From MB1-2 sp046566065 (GTDB lineage Bacteria; Actinomycetota; CADDZG01; WHSQ01), in NCBI GenBank assembly GCA_046566065.1, contig JBKHXK010000027.1, forward strand, positions 1 to 33,519: a stretch of 33,519 bases of DNA. Reading direction: 5' to 3'. Each line of letters opens with the position of its first letter. Positions within the stretch are counted from its first letter, which is position 1. Below the pieces are notes generated by a model. The model was not told where the DNA came from, did not search any database, and saw only the letters and a program-made list of their open reading frames with translations. Made by a program: the position numbers and the translations under genes. This document shows, one piece after another, positions 31,959-33,519 of this stretch.

Positions 31959-32926
31959 CCCGCTGCGGAGCGAGCGGCCAGCAGGTCTTTCACGCCCTGG
32001 TCCAAACCCCTCGGGTTGTAACCCAGCTCCCTCATGGCTTTCTCGTGGGTGGCCCAGAAGGTCGCACCGTCCGAGGCGATCGCCTCGCTCAGGTTCGTGG
32101 GCATGTCGAGGAGCGGTCCGATGACCGGCCCCAACGGCGCGAACGCTTTCAGCAGGACGGTGGGGAGGTTCGGTGGCGGTTTCCGTCCCAGGTTCTCCGC
32201 CAGCTTCGTCACGAAATCCCGTTGCCGGGCGATCTCGCCCCCCAAGACGTAGCTCTCTCCCGGGCGGCCCTTGTCGAGGGCCAGAAGGATGCCCGAAACG
32301 ATGTCGTCGCGGTGCCCGTAGTTGCCGCCGAGCGTCGGCAGCGGAAGCGCCGGCAGCCTCTTGGCGACGAAGCGATCCACCAGTTGCCCTAGGGCTGACG
32401 GGTCGTCCGGCCCGTAGGTCACGCCCGGCATCACGATGATGCAAGGCAGCCCGCGCCCGATGAGCTCGCGAGCGACCTGATGGGCCTCGTACTTCGTCTC
32501 TTCGTAGTAGGTACCGAATCTGCGGGTCGACTCGCGTGTCTCGTCGAGCACCTCTCCCCGTGTGTCTCCGAAGACACCGATCGTGGAGACGTAGACGGCC
32601 CGAGGGATGCCGAGGTCGAGAGCGGCGGTGAGGACGTTGCGCGTCCCTTCCACGTTCGCCTCGTACATCGCTTCATGCTGGGATCTCGGGATGCCGACCT
32701 CGTACATGGCCGCCGCGTGGATCACGGCCTGGCAGTCCGACATCCCCGCTCGGATCGCGTCCTCGTCTGCCAGATCGCCCGGGATAAGGTCGCACCCGAG
32801 CGCCCCCATCCGGTCCGCCTTCGACGGGGTCCGCACCAGCGCCACGACCTCGTCACCGCGCTGTATCAGCCTCTCCGCGGTGTGCGACCCGATGAAACCC
32901 GTGCCGCCGGTGAGGAACACCTTCAT
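31955..32926 (-). CDS. NAD-dependent epimerase / dihydroflavonol-reductase-like protein
   Basis: 323 residues from ATG 32926, with GGAGA five bases upstream; codons further upstream in frame are not convincing. An extended short-chain dehydrogenase: nucleotide-binding TGGTGFIG at 6-13, VSTIGVFG providing the active-site serine region, and the catalytic YxxxK within YYEETK. The C-terminal half binds the unknown substrate. It resembles the dihydroflavonol-4-reductase / nucleoside-diphosphate-sugar epimerase group found in many actinobacteria. It is convergent with the deacetylase and divergent from the lipoprotein gene, so it is probably a single-gene unit. Confidence 0.9.
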   Translation of the reverse strand: MKVFLTGGTGFIGSHTAERLIQRGDEVVALVRTPSKADRMGALGCDLIPGDLADEDAIRAGMSDCQAVIHAAAMYEVGIPRSQHEAMYEANVEGTRNVLTAALDLGIPRAVYVSTIGVFGDTRGEVLDETRESTRRFGTYYEETKYEAHQVARELIGRGLPCIIVMPGVTYGPDDPSALGQLVDRFVAKRLPALPLPTLGGNYGHRDDIVSGILLALDKGRPGESYVLGGEIARQRDFVTKLAENLGRKPPPNLPTVLLKAFAPLGPVIGPLLDMPTNLSEAIASDGATFWATHEKAMRELGYNPRGLDQGVKDLLAARSAAG

Positions 32927-32995
32927 CGAAGTCTCCGATCGGTCTCTCGTGCCCGCAGCGGCATCGTAGTCGTGCGCTTGCTCCACAATCGGGGG

Positions 32996-33519
32996 ATGGC
33001 CCGCCGGACGCTGTTGCTCGCATGCCTGCTGGTCGCGGCCGCATGCGATGACGGTGGAGGCTCCCGGACGATCTCGCCGTCCGCCTCTCCAACCATCGCC
33101 GTCGGGCAGACCAGATGCGACAACCTCGCCCAGGCCTGGGAGCGAGGCCAGAGGATCGGTGGCGATCTCCGAGGCGACGTGACGGGAGACGGCGCGGAGG
33201 ACGAGGTCTATCTGCTGCGTGACCCCGAGGGGGGGCCGGGCTGCACGGACCTGCTGTTCGTCGACGCGGGGGAGGTCGTCCTGGCTTCCGAGCTCAGCGA
33301 CGGGCGCCGGTACGCGCTGCCGCAGCCTCGTCTCAACGACCTCGCCGACATCGACGGCCGCCCGGGGGCGGAGATCGTCGTCGATCTCGAGCAAGGTGCG
33401 TCGACCCAGTTCGTCGGGCTCTTCACCGCTCTCGCCGGAGACCTCGAGCGCGTCCGGTTGCCGGGGGAGGGTGGGATCGGTGATCTGTTCCCCTACGGTG
33501 GGAGCGTCGGTCACGTCGA
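32996..33519 (+). CDS. Putative lipoprotein with an aspartate-rich repeat-like motif, 3-prime part cut by window edge
   Basis: The frame is open from ATG 32996 to the window end (174 codons, no stop). The N-terminus is a lipoprotein signal: MARR, hydrophobic LLLACLLVAAA and Cys17, the likely lipid-modified residue; the -3 position is Ala rather than the usual Leu, so the lipobox is weak. A Ser/Pro/Thr-rich linker follows. DVTGDGAEDEV (about 60-70) and DIDGRPGAEIVVDL (about 121-134) look like calcium-binding FG-GAP/VCBS repeat elements. CACAAT (32984-32989) and a G-run precede the ATG. Function unknown. Confidence 0.7.
   Translation, partial: MARRTLLLACLLVAAACDDGGGSRTISPSASPTIAVGQTRCDNLAQAWERGQRIGGDLRGDVTGDGAEDEVYLLRDPEGGPGCTDLLFVDAGEVVLASELSDGRRYALPQPRLNDLADIDGRPGAEIVVDLEQGASTQFVGLFTALAGDLERVRLPGEGGIGDLFPYGGSVGHV

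Noticed and set aside
32927..33514. N-terminal extension of the epimerase-like protein
   Set aside because: The extra codons encode low-complexity sequence antisense to the lipoprotein gene; the Rossmann motif starts at the ATG 32926 product.

Overview
This is a GC-rich chromosomal window whose backbone is the conserved actinobacterial growth and cell-shape region. The order tig-clpP-clpX-valS-folC-ndk-mreBCD-mrdA-rodA-RNase E/G-rplU-rpmA-obg-proB-proA-nadD-LCP-rsfS is the one I know from Streptomyces-type genomes. Several genes seem to start without a Shine-Dalgarno site, directly behind a TANNNT-like -10 box. Both points suggest Actinomycetota, probably a rod-shaped and possibly uncultured lineage. 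I cannot place it to genus.

Layout. Positions 1-1976 (minus) hold an M20 peptidase translationally coupled to a Ser/Thr protein kinase cut by the left edge. An HNH nuclease (2020-2481) and two minus-strand tRNAs, Gly(TCC) and Pro(TGG), follow. The 306-base gap before tig contains a striking 23-bp RNA stem and a well-formed leaderless promoter. Trigger factor, ClpP and ClpX (2959-6328) form a protein-folding and proteolysis operon that ends at a bidirectional terminator. Two secreted RTX-repeat proteins (6388-8841, minus) interrupt the conserved order between clpX and valS. valS-folC, ndk, mreB and then mreC-mreD-mrdA-rodA-RNase E/G follow. The last five overlap by 1-4 bases and couple elongation-type peptidoglycan synthesis to RNA processing. 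rplU-rpmA-obg-proB-proA covers ribosome assembly and proline synthesis. nadD, an LCP-family membrane protein, rsfS and an arginine-rich unknown protein end the conserved block at 29015.

The right end is accessory. A minus-strand arsR-arsM-arsC arsenic operon lies at 29012-30544. Its promoter and operator lie inside a longer open frame that joins a PD-(D/E)XK nuclease-like domain to ArsR without an intervening stop. After this come tRNA-Ala(GGC), a PIG-L/LmbE deacetylase, a convergent NAD-dependent epimerase-like enzyme, and a lipoprotein cut by the right edge.

The most unusual points are the nuclease-ArsR nested reading frame, the strand-specific long stem upstream of tig, the shared C-terminal cassette of the two RTX proteins, an LCP protein with a huge acidic N-terminal region and missing signature residues, and a set of leaderless promoters with similar geometry. 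All family assignments come from motifs read by eye; no database search was possible.
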